A DNA stretch of 9,311 bases from Elusimicrobiota bacterium. Lineage in GTDB: Bacteria > Elusimicrobiota > Elusimicrobia > 2-01-FULL-59-12 > JACPXA01. The notes beneath the pieces are model-generated. The model was not told the DNA's origin. It saw nothing but the letters and a program-made list of their open reading frames with translations, and did not search any database. The first letter of the stretch is position 1. Each line of letters begins with the position of its first letter. The stretch is taken from NCBI GenBank assembly GCA_016196785.1, contig JACPXA010000030.1:1-9311 (forward strand), given 5' to 3'. This document shows, piece by piece, positions 1 to 5,772 of this stretch. The translations under genes were made by a program, and so were the position numbers.

Positions 1-1
1 C

Positions 2-349
2 TTAACGGAAGTCATCGGGAGGAGCGCCGGGATAGGAGCGAGACCGAAACAGGGGGTGCGGCGATGTCAGGGACACGCCCCACACTCGCCCGTGGAGGTA
101 CGACTGTTCAACGGCGACTTGACCGTGCAAGGAGCTCGACGAGAACCGCTGATTAGCCCCAGGACGATGAACAATGCCGATGGCCAGCGCTCGGGCAGAC
201 CGCCCCACCGCGTGAAACGCCAACAGGCGGACCATCCCTAGCAGGAACAGTTGACTAAGCGCCACCAGGATCCCCACCATAAGTCCAAGCGCGAGTACCG
301 TCTCGATCAACGCCTGGCCGCTAGGAGCCTGTCCGAGTATGGCTTTCAT
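2..349 (-). CDS. TadE-like pseudopilin, small prepilin-type protein
   Basis: The 115-residue protein has a short basic leader ending in PSG, then QALIET, then a hydrophobic helix to about residue 38. This is a class III (type IVb) prepilin signal: cleavage would follow Gly11, and Glu16 is the conserved +5 glutamate. TadE-family minor pilins share this layout and a helix beginning GQA-xxE. The C-terminal 70 residues are polar, rich in Arg and Ser, and match no domain I recognise. The start ATG overlaps the secretin stop codon as ATGA and has no good Shine-Dalgarno, so translation is probably coupled to the secretin. The stop codon TAA is at 2-4, so the gene is complete. Expected role: minor pseudopilin of a Tad/Flp pilus, processed by a prepilin peptidase encoded elsewhere. 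Function is inferred from leader, size and neighbours, not from a specific residue pattern. Confidence 0.7.
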   Translation of the reverse strand: MKAILGQAPSGQALIETVLALGLMVGILVALSQLFLLGMVRLLAFHAVGRSARALAIGIVHRPGANQRFSSSSLHGQVAVEQSYLHGRVWGVSLTSPHPLFRSRSYPGAPPDDFR

Positions 350-1119
350 GGAACATTCTCAAGGAGGGTCGGTGTGACGAACAACACCAGCGAGGTTCGG
401 CTATGCACCACTTTTTGTTGGCTGAAGAATATCCCGATCAACGGCAGCTCGCTCAACAAGGGGACTCCTGAAGTTTTCGTCTCCTTGCGGGTCTGGATCA
501 ACCCGGCCAGCGTGACCGTTGTCCCATTCCGGATCGTTAGTTCAGTACTGACGTCCCGCGTCAGGAGCCCAGGCACGGTATTCCCAGAGAGGGAAACAGA
601 GACGGCGGAATCTGGGCTGCTGACCCCCGCCTTCAGCAGAAGATGGATCATCCCGCCTGACTCCGAACGCGGGGTGACCTCGAGATGCACTCCATACGGC
701 TTGAAGACGACGTGCGTCGTTCCAAGACCCGCTGCACTGAGATACGGAATTTCTCCCCCTGCGTGGAAGCTAGCGGGCGCCCCGCTCTGGGTGATCAATT
801 TTGGATTCGCGAGGAGGTCTGCCGCTCCTCGTTCGAGCAACACCTGAAGATCGGCAAATAGCTTTCCCCGCTGTAACATGCCTACGCTCAGGAGACCAGG
901 GACACTGGCTTCCTCGAGATGGAGGGCATCCAGCCATTGAACCCCTAAGCGGCGGGACCGCTGCATATCCGCCTCCACCACCTCCACGCTGACTTGGATC
1001 AGCGGATGCTCGAGCCCTCCACCCCCCGCCAGACCTCCCGTCTGACCCTGGCCGAATCCCCCCGATGACCAAATGGGCCAGAAGAGGGAAATGACGGTGA
1101 TCGCTACCCATCGTCGCAT
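346..1119 (-). CDS. short secretin (type II/III secretion system / Tad CpaC-like outer-membrane channel)
   Basis: The 257-residue protein starts with a Sec-type signal peptide (hydrophobic residues 4-18, cleavage near 23-25) and a Gly-rich linker (28-36). The rest is the secretin beta-domain. Diagnostic stretches are LIQVSVEVVEADMQRSRRLG (40-59), ANPKLITQSGAPASFHAGGE (104-123), FKPYGVHLEVTP (139-150), VPLLSELPLIGIFF (219-232) and RTSLVLFVTP (241-250). These are typical of PF00263 channel subunits, which assemble as outer-membrane multimers. Canonical CpaC/RcpA secretins are about 450-550 residues with N1/BON-type periplasmic domains before the channel. Those are absent, and the pilin gene ends only 15 nt upstream, so there is no room for them. 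The ribosome-binding site is weak. It lies between Flp pilin and a TadE-like gene, so a Tad-type pilus exit channel is the best reading. Confidence 0.85.
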   Translation of the reverse strand: MRRWVAITVISLFWPIWSSGGFGQGQTGGLAGGGGLEHPLIQVSVEVVEADMQRSRRLGVQWLDALHLEEASVPGLLSVGMLQRGKLFADLQVLLERGAADLLANPKLITQSGAPASFHAGGEIPYLSAAGLGTTHVVFKPYGVHLEVTPRSESGGMIHLLLKAGVSSPDSAVSVSLSGNTVPGLLTRDVSTELTIRNGTTVTLAGLIQTRKETKTSGVPLLSELPLIGIFFSQQKVVHSRTSLVLFVTPTLLENVP

Positions 1120-1134
1120 CGTCCCTGGCCGACA

Positions 1135-1368
1135 TTAGGGACCGAGCCCGCCCGTTTTCCCCTCTCTGATTCCCTGAAGGACATCCTGTTGAATCGTTGC
1201 CGCCGCCTGCTGGAAGGCCGACTTGGTGGCCCGGCCAAACAGCCGAATCGCCCCAATCGCCAACAGGGCAATCAACGCCACCACTAGGATATATTCCACC
1301 AACCCCTGCCCGCGACTCTGTCGCCGCAGGCTGCTATTCAATCTTTCAATCAGGGCGATTATGCCCAT
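1135..1368 (-). CDS. flp: Flp/Fap-type pilin
   Basis: This 77-residue protein has the class III prepilin layout: a 20-residue leader ending in QSRG, then QGLVEYILVVALIALLAIGA. Cleavage after Gly20 gives a mature protein with Glu25 at +5 and Tyr26 at +6, the Glu-Tyr pair characteristic of Flp pilins. A single transmembrane/assembly helix spans about 23-44, and a short amphipathic tail follows, ending in Gly- and Pro-rich residues. Length is normal for the family. The start ATG has a strong Shine-Dalgarno (GGGGAGG at 1374-1380). The secretin gene follows 15 nt after the stop. It should be the major subunit of a Tad (tight adherence) pilus. The assembly ATPase, platform proteins and prepilin peptidase are not in this window and may lie further downstream. 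Confidence 0.9.
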   Translation of the reverse strand: MGIIALIERLNSSLRRQSRGQGLVEYILVVALIALLAIGAIRLFGRATKSAFQQAAATIQQDVLQGIREGKTGGLGP

Positions 1369-1373
1369 ACGTG

Positions 1374-1380
1374 CCTCCCC
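1374..1380 (-). promoter_or_regulatory. ribosome-binding site of the Flp pilin gene
   Basis: GGGGAGG on the minus strand lies 5 nt before the ATG at 1368. It fixes the pilin start and is the best ribosome-binding site in the pilus cluster, as expected for an abundant subunit. The secretin and TadE-like genes lack comparable sites. Confidence 0.75.
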
Positions 1381-1388
1381 AGCTCCGA

Positions 1389-1409
1389 ATAAGGATCCTC
1401 TACCTTATA
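1389..1409 (-). promoter_or_regulatory. inverted repeat and TATAAG box upstream of the pilin gene (tentative)
   Basis: ATAAGG and CCTTAT (1389-1394 and 1403-1408) form a 6-bp inverted repeat with an 8-nt centre that includes GGATCC. On the minus strand the same arm forms TATAAG (1404-1409), a 5-of-6 match to a -10 box. No convincing -35 hexamer lies 16-18 nt further upstream. It may be a promoter with an operator, a leader hairpin, or chance. It sits in the 93-nt gap between the structured repeat and the pilin gene, where a pilus promoter would be expected. Confidence 0.25.
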
Positions 1410-1451
1410 GAGCCGTGAGAGAGGCTAGATATTCCGTATAGGCAGGTTGAG

Positions 1452-1461
1452 CTAGGAAAGG
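1452..1461. repeat. left 10-bp direct repeat flanking structured repeat copy 1
   Basis: CTAGGAAAGG here is identical to 1655-1664 on the other side of the element. The left copy ends one base before the terminal inverted repeat begins. A 10-bp identical pair at both ends of an element with inverted termini is the usual sign of a target-site duplication. Confidence 0.6.
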
Positions 1462-1462
1462 C

Positions 1463-1654
1463 GAAGCAGGAAATCATTTGGGGGGGAGAGCAGGGGGACG
1501 TGGCGGAGTGAGCCTAAGCGGCCCACGTAGAAACTCGGTGAGCGCAGGGCGCGGATGCGCCCGAGCACACCAGCGTTTCGAGTGGGGCCAGAAGCGTAGC
1601 GAACGCAGCCACGCCCCCGGCTCTCCCTCCTTCCCCCAAATGATTTTCTGCTTC
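1463..1654 (-). repeat. structured repeat with terminal inverted repeats, copy 1
   Basis: This 192-bp non-coding unit recurs at 5819-6013 in the same orientation. Its ends are inverted repeats: GAAGCAGGAAATCATTTGGG at the left matches the complement of the right end with one mismatch over the first 22 nt. Pairing then resumes after a short insertion as far as GTGGC/GCCAC (arms 1463-1504 and 1608-1654). The core can form three hairpins: ACGTGG/CCACGT (1498-1503 with 1523-1528, which competes with the inner end of the outer stem); GAAAC..GTTTC with GGTG..CACC (1530-1579), capped by GGGCGC-GGAT-GCGCCC (1547-1562); and GCGT-AGCGA-ACGC (1594-1606). It starts 10 nt after the tautomerase stop codon in the direction of transcription. 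No T-tract follows, so it is not a classic terminator. Best reading: MITE- or REP-like element transcribed in a 3' UTR. Family not recognised. Confidence 0.85.
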
Positions 1655-1664
1655 CTAGGAAAGG
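1655..1664. repeat. right 10-bp direct repeat flanking structured repeat copy 1
   Basis: CTAGGAAAGG directly abuts the end of the right terminal inverted repeat and is identical to 1452-1461. It occupies the whole space between the element and the TAA of the tautomerase gene. The junction also makes a perfect 10-bp palindrome, TTCCTAGGAA (1652-1661). Confidence 0.6.
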
Positions 1665-1856
1665 TTAGGAGGCGGGTTTGTCACTGGCGAGGGAGCCGCC
1701 CATCGCCCAGTGGTCTTTGGGGATGTCCTCAAAGACGATCCAGGTGGCTTCAGGGGGGACCTGGCAGTGGCGAACGATAGCGTCCGTAATGTCCTTGGCG
1801 AGGGCTTTCTTGATTGCTTCGGGGCGGGGGAACATGGAAATTCGCACAAAGGGCAT
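1665..1856 (-). CDS. 4-oxalocrotonate tautomerase-like protein
   Basis: The protein has 63 residues, normal for the 4-OT subgroup of the tautomerase superfamily. These are small beta-alpha-beta subunits that form hexamers and use the amino-terminal proline as general base. Met1 is followed by Pro2, which becomes Pro1 after Met removal. Arg11 lies where 4-OT has its Arg11. The C-terminal HWAMGGSLAS matches the HFGIGGELAS hairpin of the xylene-pathway enzyme. Two classic active-site positions differ: Arg39 is Trp39, and Phe50 is Trp50 (numbered with Met). The natural substrate is therefore unlikely to be 2-hydroxymuconate, and no aromatic-degradation genes are nearby. Its Shine-Dalgarno GAGGTG (1861-1866) overlaps the stop codon of the debranching-enzyme gene, with an 8-nt gap between the genes, so translation is likely coupled. 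Confidence 0.88.
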   Translation of the reverse strand: MPFVRISMFPRPEAIKKALAKDITDAIVRHCQVPPEATWIVFEDIPKDHWAMGGSLASDKPAS

Positions 1857-1864
1857 ACGTCACC

Positions 1865-3895
1865 TCATGCGGCGACGGCTGTTTTGGAGGCTGGGGAGAC
1901 CTCGCGGGTGCTTTCGTAGAGGACTCGGAGAAGTTCCCCGACGCTCCAGGCTTGGGCGACGCACCCGCGGGGAGCATGCGGGGGATCTCCTTCACAGATC
2001 TCGGAGACCGTCCCTAACCCCGCTTCCCAGAGGTGATCTTCAAAGGGGGTCAGCCATTGTTGCACCTGAGCCGCAGTCGCTTGATTCCGGCCAAATGCCT
2101 TCAGGTAGGCGGTGATAAAGGCGCCCATCAAGAAAGGCCAGACGGTCCCTTGATGGTAGGCGTGATCGCGGCTCTGGGGATCACCGGTGTAGCAACCGCG
2201 ATACTGGGGATCAGACGGTGCCAGGCTCCGGAGCCCTAGGGAGGTATAGAGCTCCTGCCAGGCGGTTTCCACGACTGGACGGAAGCGTTTGGGGTCAAGG
2301 ATCTCATTCGGTAGGCTGATGGCAAACAGGGCATTCGGCCGGACTGAGCCGTCCCGTGTTCCCCCATTGAGGCAGTCGTAGAGATAGTCCTTGGAGGAGT
2401 TCCAGAACTGGTCGTTAAAGGCTCCTTTCGCCTGGGCGGCCCACTGGCCATAGCGACCACCCCCTCGGCCGCTCGTGAGTTGCTCTAAAAACCGAAGCGC
2501 GTTGTACCACAGGGCTTGCAGCTCAACCGGCTTACCGACGCGGGGGGTGATGACCCGATCGCCGACCTTGGCGTCCATCCAGGTAAGCTGGGTTCCCGGC
2601 TCTCCAGCCCAGAGCAACCCATCGCTGTCTGCGTGAATGCGATAGCGGGTCCCTCGTTGGTGGTGGACGACGATGTCCTCTAGTAAAGGAAGGATCTCCG
2701 TCACAAATCCACGGTCGCCGGTGTAGGCGAGGAACTGCTGCACGGCCCAGATAAACCACAGGGCAGCGTCGGCGGTGTTGTACTCTGGCGGGGTCCCCGC
2801 GTCAGGGAACCGGTTGGGGAGCATTCCCTGATCCACGACTCTGGCAAAGGTTTTAAGGATCAGGCGCGCCTCATCGGCTCGGCCAGTCACGAGGCACAGG
2901 CCGGGCAGGGCGATCATCGTATCCCGCCCCCAATCCTCAAACCAGGGATAGCCGGCAATGACGCTGATGCCGTCTCGCTGTGTCACCGCCTGGGCTTGTC
3001 GGGTGACAATGAACTGATCCGCGGCCAGCGCTAAGCGCTGTCCTAAGACTCCCGAGAGCTTGGATTGGGTGACCAGCGAGCGACGCCGGCCGATCTCCTG
3101 TTGTTCCCACCGCTCGACCTCCAGGGTTAATCCCTCGCGTCGAGTCATGACAACCGCAGCGCCTACCTTAAGCCCTCCACCCTCCCGTCCGGCACTGCCA
3201 GAGGGTTTTGAGAGTTCGCAGACAATCACCCCGGGGCTATACACATCCTCCGTAAAATCCAACCCGCGCTCTTGCTCCTCTTGATACTGCAGGCGCCGGT
3301 ACCAGACCCCCTCCCCATGCGCCTGGCTCTCCTCATTCCCCTGGATGAGAAACGTGGGGCCTTCTGCGGTGGCGATACGGAAACCGGTTGGCGTCGTGAC
3401 GACAGTCCCTTGAAACCGCTTGTCCTCCCGGATCAGCTGGTGATGGCTCCGTACGCTCACAAACGGTCGGATGCGGAGTGTCACCGTCGGGCCGGACAGC
3501 AACCGATACAGCACGACGGCGGTATCCTCCCCATAGCGCAGGAAGAACCGTTTCTCCACCCGCACATCGCTGATGGCATAGGTCCACACGGGGAAGGGAT
3601 CCAACCGAAACTGTTCGAGAAACTGATGCCCATGCGGATGGACGGTGCCAGGATACTGCTGAGAGGCGAGCGCGAACTCCTGCCCCCGAATGATCAGCGA
3701 CTCCTCCAAGCGGTTCACGAGGACTTTGCGGGCCACCGGCGGTTGTGTAGCAGCGATGAGGAGTCCGTGATACCGACGGGTATTGGCCCCGCAGACCGTC
3801 CCCAGGGCGTAGGACCCTCGCCCATTGGCCTCTAGCCATTCGTACTGGCTCGCCGTCTCAAGCGTTCCACAGATGGTCCGGCTAAACCGAATCAT
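1865..3895 (-). CDS. amylo-alpha-1,6-glucosidase / glycogen debranching enzyme (GH133 type)
   Basis: The 676-residue protein has the two-part layout of bacterial and archaeal glycogen debranching enzymes. An N-terminal beta-rich domain (about 1-230) opens with WLEANGRGSYALGTVCGANTR (20-40) and RRYHGLLIA (40-48). A C-terminal (alpha/alpha)6 barrel (about 285-660) carries WFEDWGRDT (318-326), DAALWFIWA (376-384), LTWMDAK (437-443), HQGTVWPFLMG (581-591) and EICEGDPPHAPRGCVAQAWS (632-651). Candidate catalytic acids are the Asp of TWMDA and an acid in EICEGDP, by analogy with related glucoamylase folds. It should hydrolyse alpha-1,6-linked glucose stubs during glycogen breakdown in the cytoplasm. 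Length is typical and no break is visible. AAAGGAG (3904-3910) sits 8 nt before the ATG. The HAD phosphatase gene ends 22 nt upstream, consistent with an operon. Confidence 0.93.
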   Translation of the reverse strand: MIRFSRTICGTLETASQYEWLEANGRGSYALGTVCGANTRRYHGLLIAATQPPVARKVLVNRLEESLIIRGQEFALASQQYPGTVHPHGHQFLEQFRLDPFPVWTYAISDVRVEKRFFLRYGEDTAVVLYRLLSGPTVTLRIRPFVSVRSHHQLIREDKRFQGTVVTTPTGFRIATAEGPTFLIQGNEESQAHGEGVWYRRLQYQEEQERGLDFTEDVYSPGVIVCELSKPSGSAGREGGGLKVGAAVVMTRREGLTLEVERWEQQEIGRRRSLVTQSKLSGVLGQRLALAADQFIVTRQAQAVTQRDGISVIAGYPWFEDWGRDTMIALPGLCLVTGRADEARLILKTFARVVDQGMLPNRFPDAGTPPEYNTADAALWFIWAVQQFLAYTGDRGFVTEILPLLEDIVVHHQRGTRYRIHADSDGLLWAGEPGTQLTWMDAKVGDRVITPRVGKPVELQALWYNALRFLEQLTSGRGGGRYGQWAAQAKGAFNDQFWNSSKDYLYDCLNGGTRDGSVRPNALFAISLPNEILDPKRFRPVVETAWQELYTSLGLRSLAPSDPQYRGCYTGDPQSRDHAYHQGTVWPFLMGAFITAYLKAFGRNQATAAQVQQWLTPFEDHLWEAGLGTVSEICEGDPPHAPRGCVAQAWSVGELLRVLYESTREVSPASKTAVAA

Positions 3896-3917
3896 GGGTC
3901 ATTCTCCTTTCCTGCGT

Positions 3918-4604
3918 TCAAGCAGCCTCTATCGCCTCGAGGAGGGGGGCGGCATCACGGAAATCCGACAGGACGAAGTCCGGCTCAGCCCTCCGGAGCC
4001 GTTTCACATCCGCATGGCCGGTGGCCACGGCGACCGTGGTCATCCCAGCCTTCCTCCCCGCCTCAATGTCCCGCTCCGTGTCGCCAATGACAAAGACCGC
4101 TTCTCTGTTGAGCCCACACCCCCCACGATCCTGGGCACGCCAGGCAGCGATCCGGAGCACCTCGCTTCGATCCTCCGAATCCGAACCAAAACCGCCAAAC
4201 GGAAAAAAATCATTGAGGTCCGCCCGCTCCAGCTTGATCCGGGCTCCCACTTCCAGGTTGCCGGTACCCAGTCCAATCATCACGTGCTGCCGACTTCGAG
4301 CGACCCTCAGGAACTCCGTCACCCCCGGCATGACCCGATACTGGGTGGACTGGCTCACCTCCTCAGGCAGCACTCGCAGGTACGCCTGACACACCGTCTG
4401 GAGCTCATCCTCGGAACAGTCCCGCTCCAGCCGCTCATGAAAGATCTCGCGTACAATCGCCGGATCCGTTTTGCCGGCCGGATCAATGGCGCTCATGGCT
4501 TCCGGGATCTCATAGAGCTGCTCAAAAGTCCGGTTTAACGCCCGCACCCCGGCGCCGCCCGTGCTTACCAACGTCCCATCCACATCAAAGAGTAAGAGCT
4601 TCAT
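3918..4604 (-). CDS. HAD-superfamily hydrolase, phosphoglycolate-phosphatase-like
   Basis: With the ATG at 4604 the protein has 228 residues beginning MKLLLFDVDGTL, the usual start of subfamily IA HAD phosphatases. All four motifs are present: I, DVDGT with Asp7 nucleophile and Asp9 acid/base; II, GLGTGN with Thr114; III, Lys124 in ARIKLERADL; IV, GDTERD with Asp175 and Asp179 for Mg2+. An all-alpha cap occupies about residues 17-90. The frame stays open to a GTG at 4650-4652, giving 244 residues, but the extra 16 residues (VYREGAANGSA region) are not family-like, so I prefer the shorter form. Its ribosome-binding site is poor. Substrate cannot be told from sequence; phosphoglycolate or a sugar phosphate is plausible. 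It lies upstream of the debranching enzyme by 22 nt. Confidence 0.88.
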   Translation of the reverse strand: MKLLLFDVDGTLVSTGGAGVRALNRTFEQLYEIPEAMSAIDPAGKTDPAIVREIFHERLERDCSEDELQTVCQAYLRVLPEEVSQSTQYRVMPGVTEFLRVARSRQHVMIGLGTGNLEVGARIKLERADLNDFFPFGGFGSDSEDRSEVLRIAAWRAQDRGGCGLNREAVFVIGDTERDIEAGRKAGMTTVAVATGHADVKRLRRAEPDFVLSDFRDAAPLLEAIEAA

Positions 4605-4684
4605 CGCAGATCCGTTTGCTGCTCCCTCTCTATATACCATGAGAGTACCCACGTCGCAAGGGCAGATATACCCCCAGGAAGCAT
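4601..4684 (-). CDS. possible 27-codon leader ORF overlapping the HAD phosphatase start (tentative)
   Basis: An ATG at 4684 opens a 27-codon frame whose TGA overlaps the HAD start as ATGA. The peptide has a hydrophobic middle (GGISALATWVLSWYI) followed by a charged tail. AAAGGGGC stands just before the ATG, and AGGAG lies 14 nt upstream of it, so initiation signals are mediocre. It would explain how a HAD start with a weak ribosome-binding site is translated, by coupling. Such short frames also arise by chance in GC-rich DNA. It fills most of the 101-nt gap between the GYD and HAD genes. Confidence 0.2.
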   Translation of the reverse strand: MLPGGISALATWVLSWYIEREQQTDLR

Positions 4685-4705
4685 GCCCCTTTATTCACTC
4701 CTTTC

Positions 4706-4969
4706 TTAGGCCAATGTTTTGCGGATCTCCGCCCGTGGCACGGCGACCATGGTTTCCGAAACCGCCACCTCGCGGCTGCTTTGCAGCGCTTTGACGACCT
4801 CCCGCTCACTCGCGGCTTCCAGGAGCCACACCGCGTCGTACCGACCCAAGGTGAGGTACGTTCCCAACACCTTAATCCCCGCTGGCGGTTGCGCCAGCCA
4901 CCGATCAGCCCACTGATATGCCTCCTGTGCTTTCCCCACTGCAATCTTGAAACACGTGATAAAGACCAT
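4706..4969 (-). CDS. GYD-domain protein
   Basis: The 87-residue protein fits PF08734 (GYD), a small dimeric alpha/beta-barrel-like family of unknown function. Visible marks are the N-terminal beta strand MVFITCFKI, a helix (12-25), then LGTYLTLGRYDAVWLLEA (35-52), which holds the family's G-(R/x)-YD element, and a final strand ETMVAVPRAEI. The start at 4969 is fixed by a very strong Shine-Dalgarno, AAGGAGG (4978-4984), 8 nt upstream. A longer in-frame reading upstream would run through the PLD gene and is not needed. The site lies inside the PLD coding end, and only 2 nt separate the PLD stop from this start, so the two are co-translated. No enzymatic role can be assigned from sequence. Confidence 0.85.
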   Translation of the reverse strand: MVFITCFKIAVGKAQEAYQWADRWLAQPPAGIKVLGTYLTLGRYDAVWLLEAASEREVVKALQSSREVAVSETMVAVPRAEIRKTLA

Positions 4970-4971
4970 CG

Positions 4972-5667
4972 TCACTCCCTCCTTAGATGTCCTTCCTTTG
5001 GCCTCGTGCGGAACCGCAGTCCAATCAGAAACCCACCAAACGCCGAGACGCCGATGATTAAGATCTGTCCCTGATAGTACTGAACCCATCGAGCCCAGTC
5101 TCGTGCAACCCACCGACGCCGAGACCCCTCGCGTCCCTGATAAGGAGTTACTTTCGAGGTTGCCTGCCCCTCGGCCCACAACTGATCAAATTCCTCCTGG
5201 AAGCGTCGGGCGACCCATGGTTCATCTAGCACGACCAGGTTCTCATGATTATACCGCTCGGCGCTGGCGGTCCAGTTATAGGAACCGGTTACCACGAGGT
5301 GACCATCGAACACGGCAAACTTATGGTGCATCAAGCCTTGCCCCCGTCCTCCACCGAGTACCTTGATCGGGACCTGGTGCCGATAGAGAAACGGGATCTC
5401 CGAATGCTGTTGGTCAGCTTGCTGCGCGTCGGTGACCACCCGGACCTTGACCCCGCGTCGCTGAGCGTCCCGCAGGGCAGCCGCCAGTTCCCCGCTCGTC
5501 AAGTGGTACACGGCAAGGGTAATGGAGGTCCGGCTCAAGTTAATGGCTTTCAGCAATCGCTCGGCGGCTCCCCCGGGGGGTGAAAAATAGACCTCCGTGG
5601 CCGCCCACCCGACCCCCATCAGGAGAAAGCCACCTGCGAGACCAAGCAGGAACCTTCTGTTTCGCAC
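4972..5667 (-). CDS. membrane-anchored phospholipase D-like / Nuc-type protein with a single HKD motif
   Basis: The protein has 231 residues. An N-terminal hydrophobic segment (about 6-22) after MRNRR acts as a signal anchor or signal peptide. The PLD-like domain (about 30-165) has one complete HKD motif: His114, Lys116 and Asp121, then Gly128-Ser129 and Asn131. Single-HKD members such as Nuc endonuclease and mitoPLD work as homodimers, each subunit giving one catalytic His, and cleave phosphodiesters in DNA or phospholipid. A second hydrophobic segment (201-217) near the C-terminus, flanked by basic residues, would anchor the tail in the membrane, which is less usual for the family. Substrate is not predictable. 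The start is GTG with GAGG about 8 nt upstream. The tRNA-Glu 3' end is 26 nt upstream and no terminator is visible between them. Confidence 0.87.
   Translation of the reverse strand: MRNRRFLLGLAGGFLLMGVGWAATEVYFSPPGGAAERLLKAINLSRTSITLAVYHLTSGELAAALRDAQRRGVKVRVVTDAQQADQQHSEIPFLYRHQVPIKVLGGGRGQGLMHHKFAVFDGHLVVTGSYNWTASAERYNHENLVVLDEPWVARRFQEEFDQLWAEGQATSKVTPYQGREGSRRRWVARDWARWVQYYQGQILIIGVSAFGGFLIGLRFRTRPKEGHLRRE
4978..4984 (-). promoter_or_regulatory. ribosome-binding site of the GYD gene, inside the PLD gene end
   Basis: AAGGAGG on the minus strand, 8 nt from the ATG at 4969, decides the start of the GYD protein against a longer alternative frame. It lies within the last codons of the phospholipase D-like gene. 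Confidence 0.8.
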
Positions 5668-5693
5668 GCGTTATCCTCAGAAAACGTCTAAAC

Positions 5694-5765
5694 TGGCCCC
5701 AAGGGGAGTCGAACCCCTGTTTGCGGCTTGAGAGACCGCCGTCCTAACCGCTAGACGATGGGGCC
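5694..5765 (-). tRNA. tRNA-Glu, anticodon CTC
   Basis: The 72-nt minus-strand sequence folds as a cloverleaf. The acceptor stem starts GGCCCCA and pairs with TGGGGCC, with discriminator A at 5694. The D arm is GTCT/GGAC. The anticodon stem GCGGT/GCCGC carries loop CTCTCAA, with anticodon CTC at loop positions 3-5, reading GAG (Glu). The T arm is AGGGG/CCCCT with loop TTCGACT. The body closely resembles bacterial tRNA-Glu. The 3' CCA is not encoded (GTT follows the discriminator base), so it must be added by a nucleotidyltransferase. Confidence 0.96.
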
Positions 5766-5772
5766 TTGCACC

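Noticed and set aside
251..847. 198-codon plus-strand open frame across the secretin gene
   Set aside because: Antisense shadow of a well-supported secretin. The translation shows no domain and lacks a ribosome-binding site.
1463..1654. Structured repeat as a classic intrinsic terminator
   Set aside because: The stems are long and GC-rich, but no run of T follows on the minus strand, and the multi-hairpin core is far larger than a terminator. A role in transcript ends remains possible.
1478..1780. 100-codon plus-strand open frame through structured repeat copy 1
   Set aside because: Low-complexity Gly/Arg/Ser translation. The frame is not preserved as a protein in copy 2, and the region is explained by inverted repeats.
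3272..3835. 187-codon plus-strand open frame opposite the debranching enzyme
   Set aside because: Shadow of a gene with clear family motifs on the other strand.
3825..4538. 237-codon plus-strand open frame opposite the HAD phosphatase and the start of the debranching gene
   Set aside because: Long antisense frames are expected in GC-rich DNA. The minus-strand product carries all four HAD motifs, while this one is Pro/Arg/His-rich with no recognisable fold.
4653..4705. Possible terminator hairpin (AAGGGGCA/TGCCCTT) between the GYD and HAD genes
   Set aside because: The stem is short with a bulge and no T-tract; it overlaps the possible leader ORF and is not convincing.
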